The notes under the pieces: model-generated
Seen by the model: only the letters and a program-made list of their open reading frames with translations
Database searches by the model: none
Told to the model about the DNA's origin: nothing
Origin: Hyphomicrobiales bacterium
GTDB lineage: Bacteria > Pseudomonadota > Alphaproteobacteria > Rhizobiales > Xanthobacteraceae
Direction: 5' to 3'
Length of the DNA stretch: 16,949 nt
NCBI GenBank assembly: GCA_017304505.1
Contig: JAFKKQ010000123.1
Coordinates: 1 to 16,949 of the forward strand
Program-made: the position numbers and the translations under genes
Part shown: positions 1 to 8,735 of the stretch, in pieces
Numbering within the stretch: the first letter of the stretch is position 1
How the letters are laid out: each line of letters begins with the position of its first letter

Positions 1-288
1 GCGGTGCCAGCAGTGTCTCTCATTGTCAGCACTATTTTGCGCTGATGTGCGTCAATTGCCGGGGCAGAGATTGGAGAGACCGTTGCGCGTTGCAGCGGTT
101 GGGGCCACTGCGTCAGGCTCGGCTCCGACAGCTATCTTCAGAACCGGACGCAGTTTCGTCGATGCGACGTGCGACGGCGCACGGCATGCCTGCTGGAGGT
201 GAGGGTGCGCATCGGCAGGATTCAGTCGACACCGGGAGGAACTCCGATGCCGACCGTCGGCAGCGTGGCTCCGATCCTGATCGGTGAG
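1..288. other. Leading stretch with no convincing gene
   Basis: Several frames stay open here, but none has a good ribosome binding site, recognisable domain or coherent composition, and high GC alone keeps frames open. One plus-strand frame is open from the left edge to a TGA at 200-202, so a gene tail entering from the left cannot be excluded. Two short perfect palindromes are visible: GCCGAC-C-GTCGGC at 249-261 and CCGATC-CT-GATCGG at 271-284. I assign no function. Confidence 0.4.
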
Positions 289-333
289 AGCATGATCCCG
301 AAAAGTGGAAACCGATTTTCGGATAAGATCAGC
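289..333. repeat. Dispersed-type intergenic palindromic repeat
   Basis: An imperfect palindrome with GATC at 294-297 and 327-330, and inner arms CCGAAAA (298-304) and TTTTCGG (316-322) around an 11-base centre. The form GATC-CCGAAAAGTGGAAACC-gaTTTTCGG-GATC resembles a short element I associate with many copies in intergenic regions of Bradyrhizobium and relatives; that link is from memory. Only one copy is present in this window. It could also fold as a hairpin in RNA reading through from sodC. Confidence 0.55.
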
Positions 334-353
334 TCGACCAGAAGGATAAGCGA

Positions 354-386
354 CGAGTCCGGTTCAACGCAATTGAACCGGACTCG
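354..386 (-). terminator. Hairpin terminator downstream of sodC
   Basis: A perfect 14-bp stem, CGAGTCCGGTTCAA (354-367) with its reverse complement at 373-386, closes a 5-base loop. It lies 7 bases beyond the sodC stop on the minus strand. The sequence after the stem on that strand is only moderately T-rich, so it is not a textbook terminator, but stem length and position fit one. Confidence 0.7.
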
Positions 387-393
387 AGTGCAG

Positions 394-933
394 CTACTTC
401 TTCGCCGCGCCGCTTTCCTGGATGACCCCGCACGCAATGCGATCGCCGGCATTGCCCGCCGGATCGGACCTATAGTCGTCGGCCGTGGCGTGAACGACGA
501 GCGCCGAGCCATCGGCATCGAACAGCGAATTCGGCTTGCCCTTGTCCAGCGTCACCGCCGCGTTGAGCACTTCGACCGACAGGTCGCCGCTCTGTGGGAC
601 GTGCAGGTTCGGCATATCGCCGGCATGACCCGGCCCGGCCATCATGCCGTGCTTGTGGTGGCCCGGATTAAAGTGCCCGCCCGCCGACGTGAACGGCGGC
701 TCGCACTTGCCGACCGCATGGATATGGAAGGCGTGTTCGCCGGGCTTCATGCCCTTGAGCTGGAGCTTGATCAGGACGCCGGCCGGCGTTTGCGTCAAGT
801 CGGCGTCGCCGACGGCCTTGCCGCTTGAATCCTTGAGCTGCGCGTTGGCCAGTTCGGCGGACGAAGCCGGCATCGCAAGTGTCGCCACGAACAGCGCGGC
901 GGCGCCGGTCGCTAACAGCTTAATAGTACGCAT
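394..933 (-). CDS. sodC: Periplasmic Cu/Zn superoxide dismutase
   Basis: This 179-residue protein converts superoxide to hydrogen peroxide and oxygen in the periplasm. Residues 1-26 form a signal peptide ending in ASSA. The copper-site histidines fit H70, H72, H87 (bridging) and H148; H95, H103 and D106 fit the zinc site. C77 and C168 fit the conserved disulfide, and the C-terminal GDRIACGVI motif is intact. I chose the ATG at 933 because GGAG lies 9 bases upstream and the signal peptide begins there; an in-frame start at 963 would add a 10-residue extension with no such support. The gene lies 79 bases downstream of a LysR-type regulator on the same strand, so the two may be co-transcribed, although the gap could hold a promoter (a TATGAA-like box is present). 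A strong hairpin follows the stop. Confidence 0.93.
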   Translation of the reverse strand: MRTIKLLATGAAALFVATLAMPASSAELANAQLKDSSGKAVGDADLTQTPAGVLIKLQLKGMKPGEHAFHIHAVGKCEPPFTSAGGHFNPGHHKHGMMAGPGHAGDMPNLHVPQSGDLSVEVLNAAVTLDKGKPNSLFDADGSALVVHATADDYRSDPAGNAGDRIACGVIQESGAAKK

Positions 934-1012
934 GATGCGAGTCTCCAGCGGGTGGATACCCATTCATAACACAACCAACCGTCGGCGGCAGGGTTCCATC
1001 CGCCTCCCACCG

Positions 1013-1903
1013 CTAGTGCACACCCGCCCGCATGTGCTCCACCAGTTGGCGCGCGTAAGACGGCAAGGCGGCAAAATCCCGAACGCAGATGGTCAGATCG
1101 CGCAGCGCCCACGCATCGGTGAGGTCGACGGCCTTGATCGCCATGCTCTTGGCCGCCCGCCGGGCCGTGGTTGCCGGCACGACGCCGACCCCGACGTTGC
1201 ATTCCACCATGCGGCAAACCGCGTCGAAGCTGCGCAATTGCACCCGCAAACGAAGCGTGCGCCCGACGCTGCTGGCCTTGCTCGCGAGAAACCGCTGCAA
1301 CGCGCTGGACCGGTCAAGCCCGACAAAATCGCGATCCAGCACATCGGCGAAGGCGATGCTGGTCCGGCGCGCCAAGGGATGGTTGCGCGCCACCACCAGC
1401 ACGAAGCGATCGCTGCGGAACGGATAGGTGGTGAGCCGGCCCGGATCCACGGTGGCGGCAACGATGCCGATATCGCCCACCCCCTCGGCGATCAGGCCGA
1501 CGATTTCGTCGGAGAGACGCTCCTCCAGATCGACGTTGACGTTGGGATGGGCGGCGAGGAAAGCGCTGAGCGCCTCGGGCAGAAATTCCGTCAGCGCATT
1601 GGTGTTGGACAGCACCCGGACCTGACCGGCCACACCTCCTGCATAAGCGCCAAGGTCCTCCTTCAGCCGTTCGGCCTGCCCCAGCATGGCGCGGGCATGC
1701 TGGAGCAGCGTCCGCCCCGCCTGCGTGGGCGTCACGCCCTGCCGCGCCCGCACCAGGAGCGGCGCGCCGAGCTGCTCCTCCATGTTGCGGATGCGGGTGC
1801 TTGCCGCAGCCAGCGCCAGATGGGCGCGTTCCGCGCCGTGAGTGATGCTGCCCGCCTCCACGACGTGGCGGAACAGGCTGAGATCGGTGAGATCGAAGCG
1901 CAT
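1013..1903 (-). CDS. LysR-family transcriptional regulator
   Basis: A 296-residue protein of the length normal for LysR regulators. Residues about 5-63 form the N-terminal winged helix-turn-helix (FRHVVEAGSITHGAERAHLA, then STRIRNMEEQLGAPLLVR), followed by the typical TPTQAG turn and linker helix. Residues about 90-296 form the effector-binding domain, with a FLPEALSAFLAAHPNVNV stretch. The effector is unknown; the sequence does not match OxyR closely. It is transcribed towards sodC and divergently from sdhCDAB. A TTCG-N7-CGAA inverted repeat starting 7 bases upstream of its start codon is the usual site for autoregulation in this family. Its targets could be itself and sodC, or sdhC; the sequence cannot decide. 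Confidence 0.9.
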   Translation of the reverse strand: MRFDLTDLSLFRHVVEAGSITHGAERAHLALAAASTRIRNMEEQLGAPLLVRARQGVTPTQAGRTLLQHARAMLGQAERLKEDLGAYAGGVAGQVRVLSNTNALTEFLPEALSAFLAAHPNVNVDLEERLSDEIVGLIAEGVGDIGIVAATVDPGRLTTYPFRSDRFVLVVARNHPLARRTSIAFADVLDRDFVGLDRSSALQRFLASKASSVGRTLRLRVQLRSFDAVCRMVECNVGVGVVPATTARRAAKSMAIKAVDLTDAWALRDLTICVRDFAALPSYARQLVEHMRAGVH

Positions 1904-1909
1904 GACGAC

Positions 1910-1954
1910 CCTTCGTATATGGCGAAGGAAAGCTACAGCAAATGCATATTGTAG
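1910..1954. promoter_or_regulatory. Candidate LysR-type operator region
   Basis: Perfect arms CCTTCG (1910-1915) and CGAAGG (1923-1928) flank TATATGG. This contains the LysR-type signature T-N11-A (T1913, A1925). A second inverted repeat, CTACA (1933-1937) with TGTAG (1950-1954), is centred about 24 bases away, consistent with paired recognition and activation sites. It sits between the regulator start at 1903 and the divergent sdhC gene. Binding is inferred. Confidence 0.55.
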
Positions 1955-2127
1955 TTATTCTATTCTAGCTCCATCTTTCGCCGACCGCGAAGCAATTTCG
2001 GTTGCCGCGCACCGTCATCCCAGGGCCCCGGCCATCGCACCCCCGATGCGCACTGACCGGCGTTGCAGCGCATGCGGCGTTCGGTTACCAACCACGACAA
2101 AGCGGAACAAACCGCCGGAGTGAGACG

Positions 2128-2559
2128 ATGGCTGAGGCCAACACACCAGGTCTGAAGACATCGCGTTTGAAAGACCGCCCGCTCTCTCCGCACCTGCAAA
2201 TCTATAAGCCGATGCTGACGATGACGATGTCCATCGTCCATCGGATCACCGGTGGCGCCCTGTACTTCGGCGTCCTGTTGCTGGTGTGGTGGCTGATCGC
2301 TGCGGCCATAGGCCCCAATGCCTATGCCGCGCTGCAGTGGTTCATGGAGACATGGCTCGGGCGGCTGATCCTGTTCGGCTACACCTGGGCGCTGATCCAC
2401 CACATGCTGGGCGGCATGCGCCACCTGATCTGGGACATGGGCTACGGCTTTGGCGCAAACGAACGCGAATGGCTCGCGGCCGCCACGCTGGTCGGCTCGA
2501 TCGTTTTCACCATCCTGCTCTGGATCGTGGGCTATCTGATCATGGGTGGCATCCGATGA
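2128..2559 (+). CDS. sdhC: Succinate dehydrogenase cytochrome b556 subunit
   Basis: This 143-residue inner-membrane subunit anchors succinate dehydrogenase (complex II) and helps bind haem b and ubiquinone. Visible family motifs are [10 protein letters not shown] (17-26), SIVHRITG (35-42) and HHMLGGMRH (91-99). H92 matches the haem ligand position of the family. Three membrane segments lie near residues 43-61, 78-98 and 118-138. The ATG at 2128 is chosen because GGAG at 2117-2120 precedes it by 7 bases; an upstream in-frame start at 2002 would add an unlikely 42-residue tail. It is the first gene of sdhCDAB. The 224-base gap to the divergent regulator must carry the operon promoter, but I saw no clear -35/-10 pair. 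Confidence 0.93.
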   Translation: MAEANTPGLKTSRLKDRPLSPHLQIYKPMLTMTMSIVHRITGGALYFGVLLLVWWLIAAAIGPNAYAALQWFMETWLGRLILFGYTWALIHHMLGGMRHLIWDMGYGFGANEREWLAAATLVGSIVFTILLWIVGYLIMGGIR

Positions 2560-2954
2560 GCGACCGCGCACCGCAATCGATTCGCACACCGCTTGGCCGG
2601 GTCCGCTATCTCGGATCGGCGCGCAGCGGCACCAAGGCCTTCTGGCGCCAGCGGATGACCGCTGTCGCCAACGTGCCGCTGACGATCGCCGCGATCGTCA
2701 TCGTCATGTCGCTGCTCGGCCGCAACCATGCGGCGGTGGTGCAGATCCTGGGCTCAACGCCCGTCGCCATCATCATGCTGCTGTTCATCCTCAGCAGCGT
2801 CTATCACATGCGGATCGGCATGCAGGTCATCATCGAGGACTACGTCCACGACGACCTGTTGAAGTTCATCGCGCTGATGGGCAACACGTTCTTCTCGGTC
2901 GCCGTCGGTCTTGCGGCGGTGTTCGCCATCCTCAAGCTCTCATTCGGATTGTAG
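2556..2954 (+). CDS. sdhD: Succinate dehydrogenase membrane anchor subunit
   Basis: This 132-residue second membrane anchor of complex II has three hydrophobic segments near residues 38-54, 66-84 and 105-128. The conserved block [18 protein letters not shown] (83-100) carries the expected haem and quinone region. Its ATG overlaps the sdhC stop in an ATGA, so translation is probably coupled to sdhC. With SdhC it holds the SdhAB catalytic part on the cytoplasmic face of the membrane and passes electrons to ubiquinone. Confidence 0.92.
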   Translation: MSDRAPQSIRTPLGRVRYLGSARSGTKAFWRQRMTAVANVPLTIAAIVIVMSLLGRNHAAVVQILGSTPVAIIMLLFILSSVYHMRIGMQVIIEDYVHDDLLKFIALMGNTFFSVAVGLAAVFAILKLSFGL

Positions 2955-2956
2955 TC

Positions 2957-4795
2957 ATGGCTGGAAACGGCGCGCAAAACGGCGGCGAGGCGCCCAAGAC
3001 CAATGGGCGAGCCTATCCGATCGAGGATCACAGCTACGACGTGGTCGTGGTCGGAGCCGGCGGCTCGGGGCTTCGCGCCGTCGTCGGCTGCAGCGAGGCC
3101 GGCCTGAAGACGGCCTGCATCACCAAGGTGTTCCCGACGCGCTCGCACACCGTCGCGGCGCAGGGCGGCATCGCCGCCTCGCTCGGCAACATGGGCGAGG
3201 ACGACTGGCGCTGGCACATGTACGACACCGTCAAGGGCGCCGACTGGCTTGGCGACCAGGACGCCATCGAATACATGGTCCGCGAGGCGCCCGCGGCGGT
3301 CTACGAACTCGAGCACTGGGGCATGCCGTTCTCGCGCCGCGAGGAAGACGGCAAGATCTATCAGCGGCCGTTCGGCGGCATGACCACGCACTTCGGCAAG
3401 GGCACCGCGCAGCGCACCTGCGCCGCCGCCGACCGCACCGGCCACGCCATGCTGCACACCATGTACGGCCAGGCGCTGAAACACTCGGCGGAGTTCTACG
3501 TCGAGTACTACGCCATCGACCTGATCATGGACGAGGAAGGCCGCTGCCGCGGTGTCATCGCGCTCAACCTCGACGACGGCTCGATCCATCGCTTCCGCGC
3601 CCAGACCACGGTGCTCGCCACCGGCGGCTACGGCCGCTCCTACCTGTCGTGCACGGGCGCGCACACCCAGACCGGCGACGGCAACGCGATGGTTCTTCGC
3701 GCCGGCCTGCCGCTGCAGGACATGGAGTTCGTGCAATTCCATCCGACCGGCATCTACGGCGCCGGCTGCCTGATCACCGAGGGCGCGCGCGGCGAAGGCG
3801 CCTATCTCGTCAACTCCGAGGGCGAGCGTTTCATGGAGCGCTACGCGCCGTCGGCCAAGGACCTGGCTTCGCGCGACGTGGTGTCGCGTTCGATGACCAT
3901 CGAGATTCGCGAGGGCCGGGGCGTCGGCAAGAACAAGGACCACATCTTCCTGCACCTCGATCATCTCGATCCGGCGGTGCTGCATGAGCGGCTTCCCGGC
4001 ATCACGGAAAGCGCGCGCATCTTCGCCGGCGTCGATCTGACCCGCGAGCCGATCCCGGTGATCCCGACCGTGCACTACAACATGGGCGGCATCGCCACGA
4101 ACTGGCGCGGCGAAGCGCTCACCAAGAAGAACGGCGATCCCGACACCGTGATTCCCGGCCTGATGGCGATCGGCGAAGCCGGCTGCGTCTCGGTGCACGG
4201 CGCCAACCGGCTTGGCTCCAATTCCCTGATCGACCTCGTGGTGTTCGGCCGGGCCGCCGCGCTCCACCTCGCGCAGAGCGTGACCCCGGGCGACAAGCAG
4301 CCCGACCTGCCCAAGGACTCGGCCGAGCGGGCGCTCGCCCGCCTTGACCGGCTGCGCTACGCCAACGGCGGCACGCCGACGGCCGAACTGCGGACCCGGA
4401 TGCAGCGGGTGATGCAGAACAATTGCGCGGTGTTCCGCACCGGCGAGGTGCTGGAGGAAGGCCATAAGCTCATCCACGAGACCTACGCCGCAGCCGGCGA
4501 TGTGCGCGTGACCGACCGCTCGCTGATCTGGAACTCGGACCAGATGGAAACGCTGGAGTTCGACAATCTGATCGCGCAAGCCGTGGTGACGATGGATGCA
4601 GCACTCAACCGCACCGAAAGCCGCGGCGCGCACGCGCGCGAGGATCATCCCGACCGCGACGACAAGAACTGGATGAAGCACACGCTGACCTGGATGGACG
4701 AGAAGGGCAACGTGAAGATCGACTATCGCCCCGTCCACACCTACACGCTCACCAACGACGTTTCCTACATCGAACCCAAGACAAGGGTGTATTGA
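2957..4795 (+). CDS. sdhA: Succinate dehydrogenase flavoprotein subunit
   Basis: This 612-residue subunit oxidises succinate to fumarate using covalently bound FAD, joining the TCA cycle to the respiratory chain. The N-terminal dinucleotide fold shows GAGGSG (33-38). H64 in [10 protein letters not shown] matches the histidine that carries FAD. Active-site residues correspond to H262 (FHPTG), R306 (ASRDVV), H373 (TVHYNMGG) and R418 (GANRLGSNS). Length is normal for alphaproteobacteria. The ATG lies 2 bases after the sdhD stop with no clear Shine-Dalgarno sequence, so initiation probably depends on ribosomes finishing sdhD. A longer reading frame extends upstream over sdhD but is not supported by homology. 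Confidence 0.97.
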   Translation: MAGNGAQNGGEAPKTNGRAYPIEDHSYDVVVVGAGGSGLRAVVGCSEAGLKTACITKVFPTRSHTVAAQGGIAASLGNMGEDDWRWHMYDTVKGADWLGDQDAIEYMVREAPAAVYELEHWGMPFSRREEDGKIYQRPFGGMTTHFGKGTAQRTCAAADRTGHAMLHTMYGQALKHSAEFYVEYYAIDLIMDEEGRCRGVIALNLDDGSIHRFRAQTTVLATGGYGRSYLSCTGAHTQTGDGNAMVLRAGLPLQDMEFVQFHPTGIYGAGCLITEGARGEGAYLVNSEGERFMERYAPSAKDLASRDVVSRSMTIEIREGRGVGKNKDHIFLHLDHLDPAVLHERLPGITESARIFAGVDLTREPIPVIPTVHYNMGGIATNWRGEALTKKNGDPDTVIPGLMAIGEAGCVSVHGANRLGSNSLIDLVVFGRAAALHLAQSVTPGDKQPDLPKDSAERALARLDRLRYANGGTPTAELRTRMQRVMQNNCAVFRTGEVLEEGHKLIHETYAAAGDVRVTDRSLIWNSDQMETLEFDNLIAQAVVTMDAALNRTESRGAHAREDHPDRDDKNWMKHTLTWMDEKGNVKIDYRPVHTYTLTNDVSYIEPKTRVY

Positions 4796-4797
4796 TC

Positions 4798-5577
4798 ATG
4801 GTCCAACTCACCCTTCCGCAGAATTCCAAAATCACCGAAGGCAAGACCTGGGAGCGCCCCAGCGGCGCGCGCCGCGTCACCGCATTCCGCATCTATCGCT
4901 GGAGTCCGGACGACGACGCCAACCCGCGCATGGACACCTATTTCGTCGACCGCGACGATTGCGCGCCGATGGTTCTCGACGCGCTGATCTGGATCAAGAA
5001 CAAGATCGACCCGACGCTGACCTTCCGTCGCTCCTGCCGCGAGGGCGTGTGCGGCTCCTGCGCCATGAACATCGACGGCACCAACACGCTCGCCTGCACC
5101 AAGGGCATGGACGAGATCAAGGACACGATCAAAATCTACCCGCTGCCGCACCAGCCGGTGGTAAAAGACCTGGTGCCGGACCTGACGAACTTCTACGCGC
5201 AGTATGCCTCGATCGAGCCGTGGCTGAAGACCACATCGCCGACTCCGGAAAAGGAATGGCGGCAGTCCCACGAGGACCGGCAGAAGCTCGACGACCACTA
5301 CGAGTGCATCCTGTGCGCCTGCTGCTCGACCGCCTGCCCGAGCTACTGGTGGAACCCGGACCGCTATCTCGGCCCCGCAGCGCTCCTGCAGGCCAACCGC
5401 TGGATCAGCGACAGCCGCGACGAAGCCACCGGCGAGCGGCTCGACAACCTGGAAGACCCGTTCCGGCTGTACCGCTGCCACACCATCATGAATTGCAGCA
5501 AGGCATGCCCGAAGGGCCTCAACCCGGCCAAGTCCATCGCCGCGATCAAGAAGCGGATGGTCGAGCGGCAGGTCTAA
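4798..5577 (+). CDS. sdhB: Succinate dehydrogenase iron-sulfur subunit
   Basis: This 259-residue subunit passes electrons from the SdhA flavin to the membrane quinone site through three clusters. The N-terminal ferredoxin-like domain holds the [2Fe-2S] ligands C80, C85, C88 and C100. The C-terminal domain has C170, C173, C176 and C237 for [4Fe-4S], and C180, C227 and C233 for [3Fe-4S], with the usual [12 protein letters not shown] and [11 protein letters not shown] motifs. The ATG at 4798 is 2 bases after the sdhA stop; a TTG two codons earlier is the less likely start. It is the last gene of the operon, and a hairpin terminator starts 40 bases after its stop. Confidence 0.96.
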   Translation: MVQLTLPQNSKITEGKTWERPSGARRVTAFRIYRWSPDDDANPRMDTYFVDRDDCAPMVLDALIWIKNKIDPTLTFRRSCREGVCGSCAMNIDGTNTLACTKGMDEIKDTIKIYPLPHQPVVKDLVPDLTNFYAQYASIEPWLKTTSPTPEKEWRQSHEDRQKLDDHYECILCACCSTACPSYWWNPDRYLGPAALLQANRWISDSRDEATGERLDNLEDPFRLYRCHTIMNCSKACPKGLNPAKSIAAIKKRMVERQV

Positions 5578-5617
5578 AGCCGATCCCGATCGAGACGTGA
5601 CTACACGATCCTACACG

Positions 5618-5652
5618 GCCGCCTCGTTACCGCGAGGCGGCTGTTTCGTTCC
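5618..5652 (+). terminator. Rho-independent terminator of sdhCDAB
   Basis: A 9-bp stem, GCCGCCTCG (5618-5626) with CGAGGCGGC (5633-5641), closes a 6-base loop and is followed by TGTTTCGTT. It sits 40 bases after the sdhB stop, between convergent genes. Confidence 0.8.
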
Positions 5653-5714
5653 CGGGCATGGCTGGGATAGCTGGATCCAATACGGCCTTGGCCTTGGCCG
5701 GTGGTGCGAAAACC

Positions 5715-5960
5715 CTACCGCCAGCCGGGCGGTGCGCCATGCCGCTCGATCGCTTCCACGATCTCGCGATGCCGGCGATTTTCGCGCTCGTGATAGATCG
5801 CGATGACGGCGTGCGCCGACGGCACGAGCAGCAGCACGTGGAACACCAGGCCGAGCACCAAGCACGGCACGATCAGCACCAGATTGAAGATCGCCGCGAA
5901 CGGCTGCCCGTTGAACAGCAGCGCCACCGGCGGCACAAACAGGGCGAGGATGTAGATCAT
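5715..5960 (-). CDS. YqaE/Pmp3-family small membrane protein
   Basis: An 81-residue protein with two strong hydrophobic stretches, roughly residues 2-18 (IYILALFVPPVALLF) and 25-50. The first matches the proteolipid PMP3/YqaE (UPF0057) pattern of an N-terminal segment with PP, a short GQ-containing loop and a second segment. The C-terminal tail (from about 56, YHERENRRHREIVEAIERHG) is charged and makes it longer than the usual 50-60 residues. The family is linked to membrane potential and stress in bacteria, yeast and plants, but its biochemical role is not settled. The ATG at 5960 begins the family-like sequence; a longer upstream frame would add 64 unlikely residues. GGGGATTGGGACG precedes the start. 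It is downstream of another small membrane protein and argG on the same strand, with a 15-bp tandem repeat between. Confidence 0.75.
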   Translation of the reverse strand: MIYILALFVPPVALLFNGQPFAAIFNLVLIVPCLVLGLVFHVLLLVPSAHAVIAIYHERENRRHREIVEAIERHGAPPGWR

Positions 5961-5975
5961 CGTCCCAATCCCCTT

Positions 5976-6020
5976 GGATCGCTTCCCGTTCAATCGCTTC
6001 CTTTGGGATCGCTCCCGTGC
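5976..6020. repeat. 15-bp tandem repeat, three copies
   Basis: Three consecutive 15-base units start at 5976, 5991 and 6006 and share the core ATCGCTYCC. An inverted copy, GCGATTG at 6019-6025, can pair with CAATCGC at 5991-5997. The array lies 16-60 bases upstream of the YqaE-like start codon on the minus strand, so it falls in that gene's leader or promoter. Confidence 0.6.
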
Positions 6021-6084
6021 GATTGACCTTCCGGCATATAGGAGGGCCCGCGCTTTTCGCCAGCACCGCTTTGCCGCCGCCCGC

Positions 6085-6384
6085 TCAGGCGCGCGGCGGT
6101 GCGTCCCGCTCCGAAGATGGAGGATGCCGCTTCCACAGCCACCAGGTTCCAACGCCGAGCGCCGTCAGCCCCCAGGCCGCAGCCGCAAAAACCAGCGCAG
6201 CCGACAGCGCGATCGGCGCAAAGACGTATTGCACCACGTCGGTCTTGTCGCCGATCAGGAACACCGCCGAGAGGATGCCGGCGAGGATAAAAGCGCCGGC
6301 GGAAAGGTAGGCCACCACGAGCAGGCCGCCGGCGAGCAGCGCCGAACCGGTGGCCAACGCGATCTTGCCGAACAGATTTCGCAT
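6085..6384 (-). CDS. Small integral membrane protein, unknown function
   Basis: A 99-residue protein not recognised as a named family. It has three hydrophobic stretches, near residues 7-24, 28-45 and 55-84, the last long enough for one long or two short segments. A short basic and charged C-terminal tail (WKRHPPSSERDAPP) follows. The ATG at 6384 is preceded by GCGGGGCGGGCAC, a weak ribosome site; an in-frame TTG five codons earlier is less likely. It lies 74 bases downstream of argG on the same strand and 124 bases before the YqaE-like gene, so it may sit in a loose transcription unit of membrane stress proteins. Function is unknown. Confidence 0.6.
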   Translation of the reverse strand: MRNLFGKIALATGSALLAGGLLVVAYLSAGAFILAGILSAVFLIGDKTDVVQYVFAPIALSAALVFAAAAWGLTALGVGTWWLWKRHPPSSERDAPPRA

Positions 6385-6404
6385 GTGCCCGCCCCGCAAA
6401 GCGC

Positions 6405-6431
6405 ACCATGCGCCGGCCGGTCCTGCATGGT
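6405..6431 (-). terminator. Candidate hairpin after argG
   Basis: ACCATGC (6405-6411) pairs with GCATGGT (6425-6431) around a 13-base GC-rich loop. It starts 28 bases after the argG stop on the minus strand. There is no T-run, so it may be a weak terminator, an mRNA 3' stabiliser or chance. Confidence 0.3.
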
Positions 6432-6458
6432 CATCCTACGGCTGGACGACGCCGCTGC

Positions 6459-7706
<1,248 letters not shown>

Positions 7707-7762
7707 GAAACGACGCGATCCCTTGTTTTGGCCATGTGCGGCCGAACGGAAAATTCGCGCGG

Positions 7763-7790
7763 ACTATAGGAGGAAAGCGGTGCGGCGCAA
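7763..7790 (-). promoter_or_regulatory. argG: Candidate sigma-70 promoter of argG
   Basis: On the minus strand TTGCGC (7790-7785) and TATAGT (7768-7763) are 16 bases apart, giving a leader of about 50 bases before the argG ATG. The typA promoter candidate in this window uses the same -35 hexamer and spacing. Confidence 0.55.
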
Positions 7791-7840
7791 CTCCGCCCGG
7801 CCGCAAAATCAGGGTCGGCCGGCAGCGCCCATCGCTGTTT

Positions 7841-7956
7841 CCGCTCCGTTCCCGATGCGGCAATGCACCTCAACTCCATCGGCCACGGAGCGGGTGATGT
7901 CATTCGAAAAGTTCGGTTAAGCTCCGCCCCCGGTCCAAAGGGGGCGCCCGCGGAGC
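7841..7956 (+). promoter_or_regulatory. Leader with competing stems over the ABC ribosome site
   Basis: Four alternating complementary segments precede the ATPase gene: GCTCCG (7843-7848), CGGAGC (7886-7891), GCTCCG (7921-7926) and CGGAGC (7951-7956). Segments 1 and 2 extend to a perfect 9-bp stem (7841-7849 with 7885-7893). Segments 3 and 4 form a stem of 5-7 bp, with an inner GCCCCC/GGGGGC stem (7926-7931 with 7940-7945) and an A-containing loop. Segment 4 contains the GGAG ribosome binding site for the ATG at 7963, so pairing 3:4 would hide it and pairing 2:3 would free it. Function is inferred; the transcription start is unknown. Confidence 0.5.
7897..7920 (+). CDS. Possible 7-codon leader peptide
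   Basis: An ATG at 7897 starts MSFEKFG and stops at TAA 7918-7920. A good Shine-Dalgarno GGAG (7887-7890) lies 6 bases before it; this is part of segment 2 of the leader. The stop codon touches segment 3 (7921), so a ribosome ending here would cover segment 3 and release the ATPase ribosome site. The peptide has no telling amino acid run. The frame is also the tail of a longer open frame going back to 7672 over argG, so the short ORF could be chance. Confidence 0.3.
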   Translation: MSFEKFG

Positions 7957-7962
7957 AACCGA

Positions 7963-8733
7963 ATGCCAGGATACATTCAGGGCCGCAACGTCAATCTCAC
8001 CTTTCGACCGCCGAACCGCGGGCCGGTCCGCGCGCTTTCGAACTTCGACATCGACATCAACGAAGGCGAGTTCCTGTCGATCGTCGGCCCCTCCGGCTGC
8101 GGCAAGAGCACGTTCCTCAACGTCCTGCTTGGGCTGGTCAAGCCGGATTCGGGCGACCTGCAGATCCAGGGCAAGCCGATCGTAGGACCGGGCACCGACC
8201 GGGCGATGGTGTTTCAGGAGTTCGGGCTGCTGCCGTGGCGCTCGGTCCAGGACAACGTCGAACTGGGACTCGAACTCAAAGGCATGGCGCGAGATGCACG
8301 CCGAAAGGTGTCGCAGCCTTTGATCGAAATGATCGGGCTTGCCGGATTCGAGGGGCACTTCCCGCACGAACTGTCCGGCGGCATGAAGCAGCGCGTCGGG
8401 CTTGCCCGGGCGCTCGCCACCGATCCCCACGTGCTGTTGATGGATGAGCCGTTCGCGGCGCTCGATGCCCAGACGCGCGACCTGATGCAGGTCGAGCTCC
8501 TGCGCGTCTGGCAGGAGGCCCGCAAGACCGTGCTGTTCGTCACCCACCAGATCGACGAGGCGATCTACCTGTCCGACCGGGTCATGGTGATGACCAAGCG
8601 TCCCGGCCGCGCCAAGACGATCTTCCCGATCAACCTGCCGCGGCCGCGCGATTACGAGATGCGAACCACGCCGGAATTCAACGAGCTCAAGCTCGAAATC
8701 TGGAACAGCCTCAAGGACGAGATCACGGTCTAA
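7963..8733 (+). CDS. NitT/TauT-type ABC importer ATPase
   Basis: A 256-residue cytoplasmic ATPase that powers uptake through the two permeases encoded next. All catalytic motifs are intact: Walker A GPSGCGKST (42-50), Q-loop Q85 in VFQEFGLLPW, signature LSGGM (137-141), Walker B VLLMDEP (157-163) and the switch histidine H195 in VTHQIDEA. The QEFGLLPW stretch and size place it with the nitrate/sulfonate/taurine group (SsuB, TauB, NrtD type). The ATG at 7963 is preceded by GGAG at 7952-7955, which lies inside a hairpin. The next gene starts 2 bases after the stop. The substrate cannot be read from this subunit. Confidence 0.93.
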   Translation: MPGYIQGRNVNLTFRPPNRGPVRALSNFDIDINEGEFLSIVGPSGCGKSTFLNVLLGLVKPDSGDLQIQGKPIVGPGTDRAMVFQEFGLLPWRSVQDNVELGLELKGMARDARRKVSQPLIEMIGLAGFEGHFPHELSGGMKQRVGLARALATDPHVLLMDEPFAALDAQTRDLMQVELLRVWQEARKTVLFVTHQIDEAIYLSDRVMVMTKRPGRAKTIFPINLPRPRDYEMRTTPEFNELKLEIWNSLKDEITV

Positions 8734-8735
8734 CG

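Noticed and set aside
45..287. An 80-codon plus-strand ORF at the left end
   Set aside because: Basic low-information composition, no ribosome site, and overlapping open frames of equal quality.
2840..4738. A 632-codon open frame on the minus strand, antisense to sdhA
   Set aside because: It mirrors sdhA codon structure in high-GC DNA, where antisense frames stay open; its sequence is low-complexity in charged residues, histidine and alanine with no domain, and sdhA is certain.
7707..7962. A TPP or other known riboswitch ahead of the ABC genes
   Set aside because: I found no CTGAGA or other recognised aptamer core; only the alternating stems are supported.
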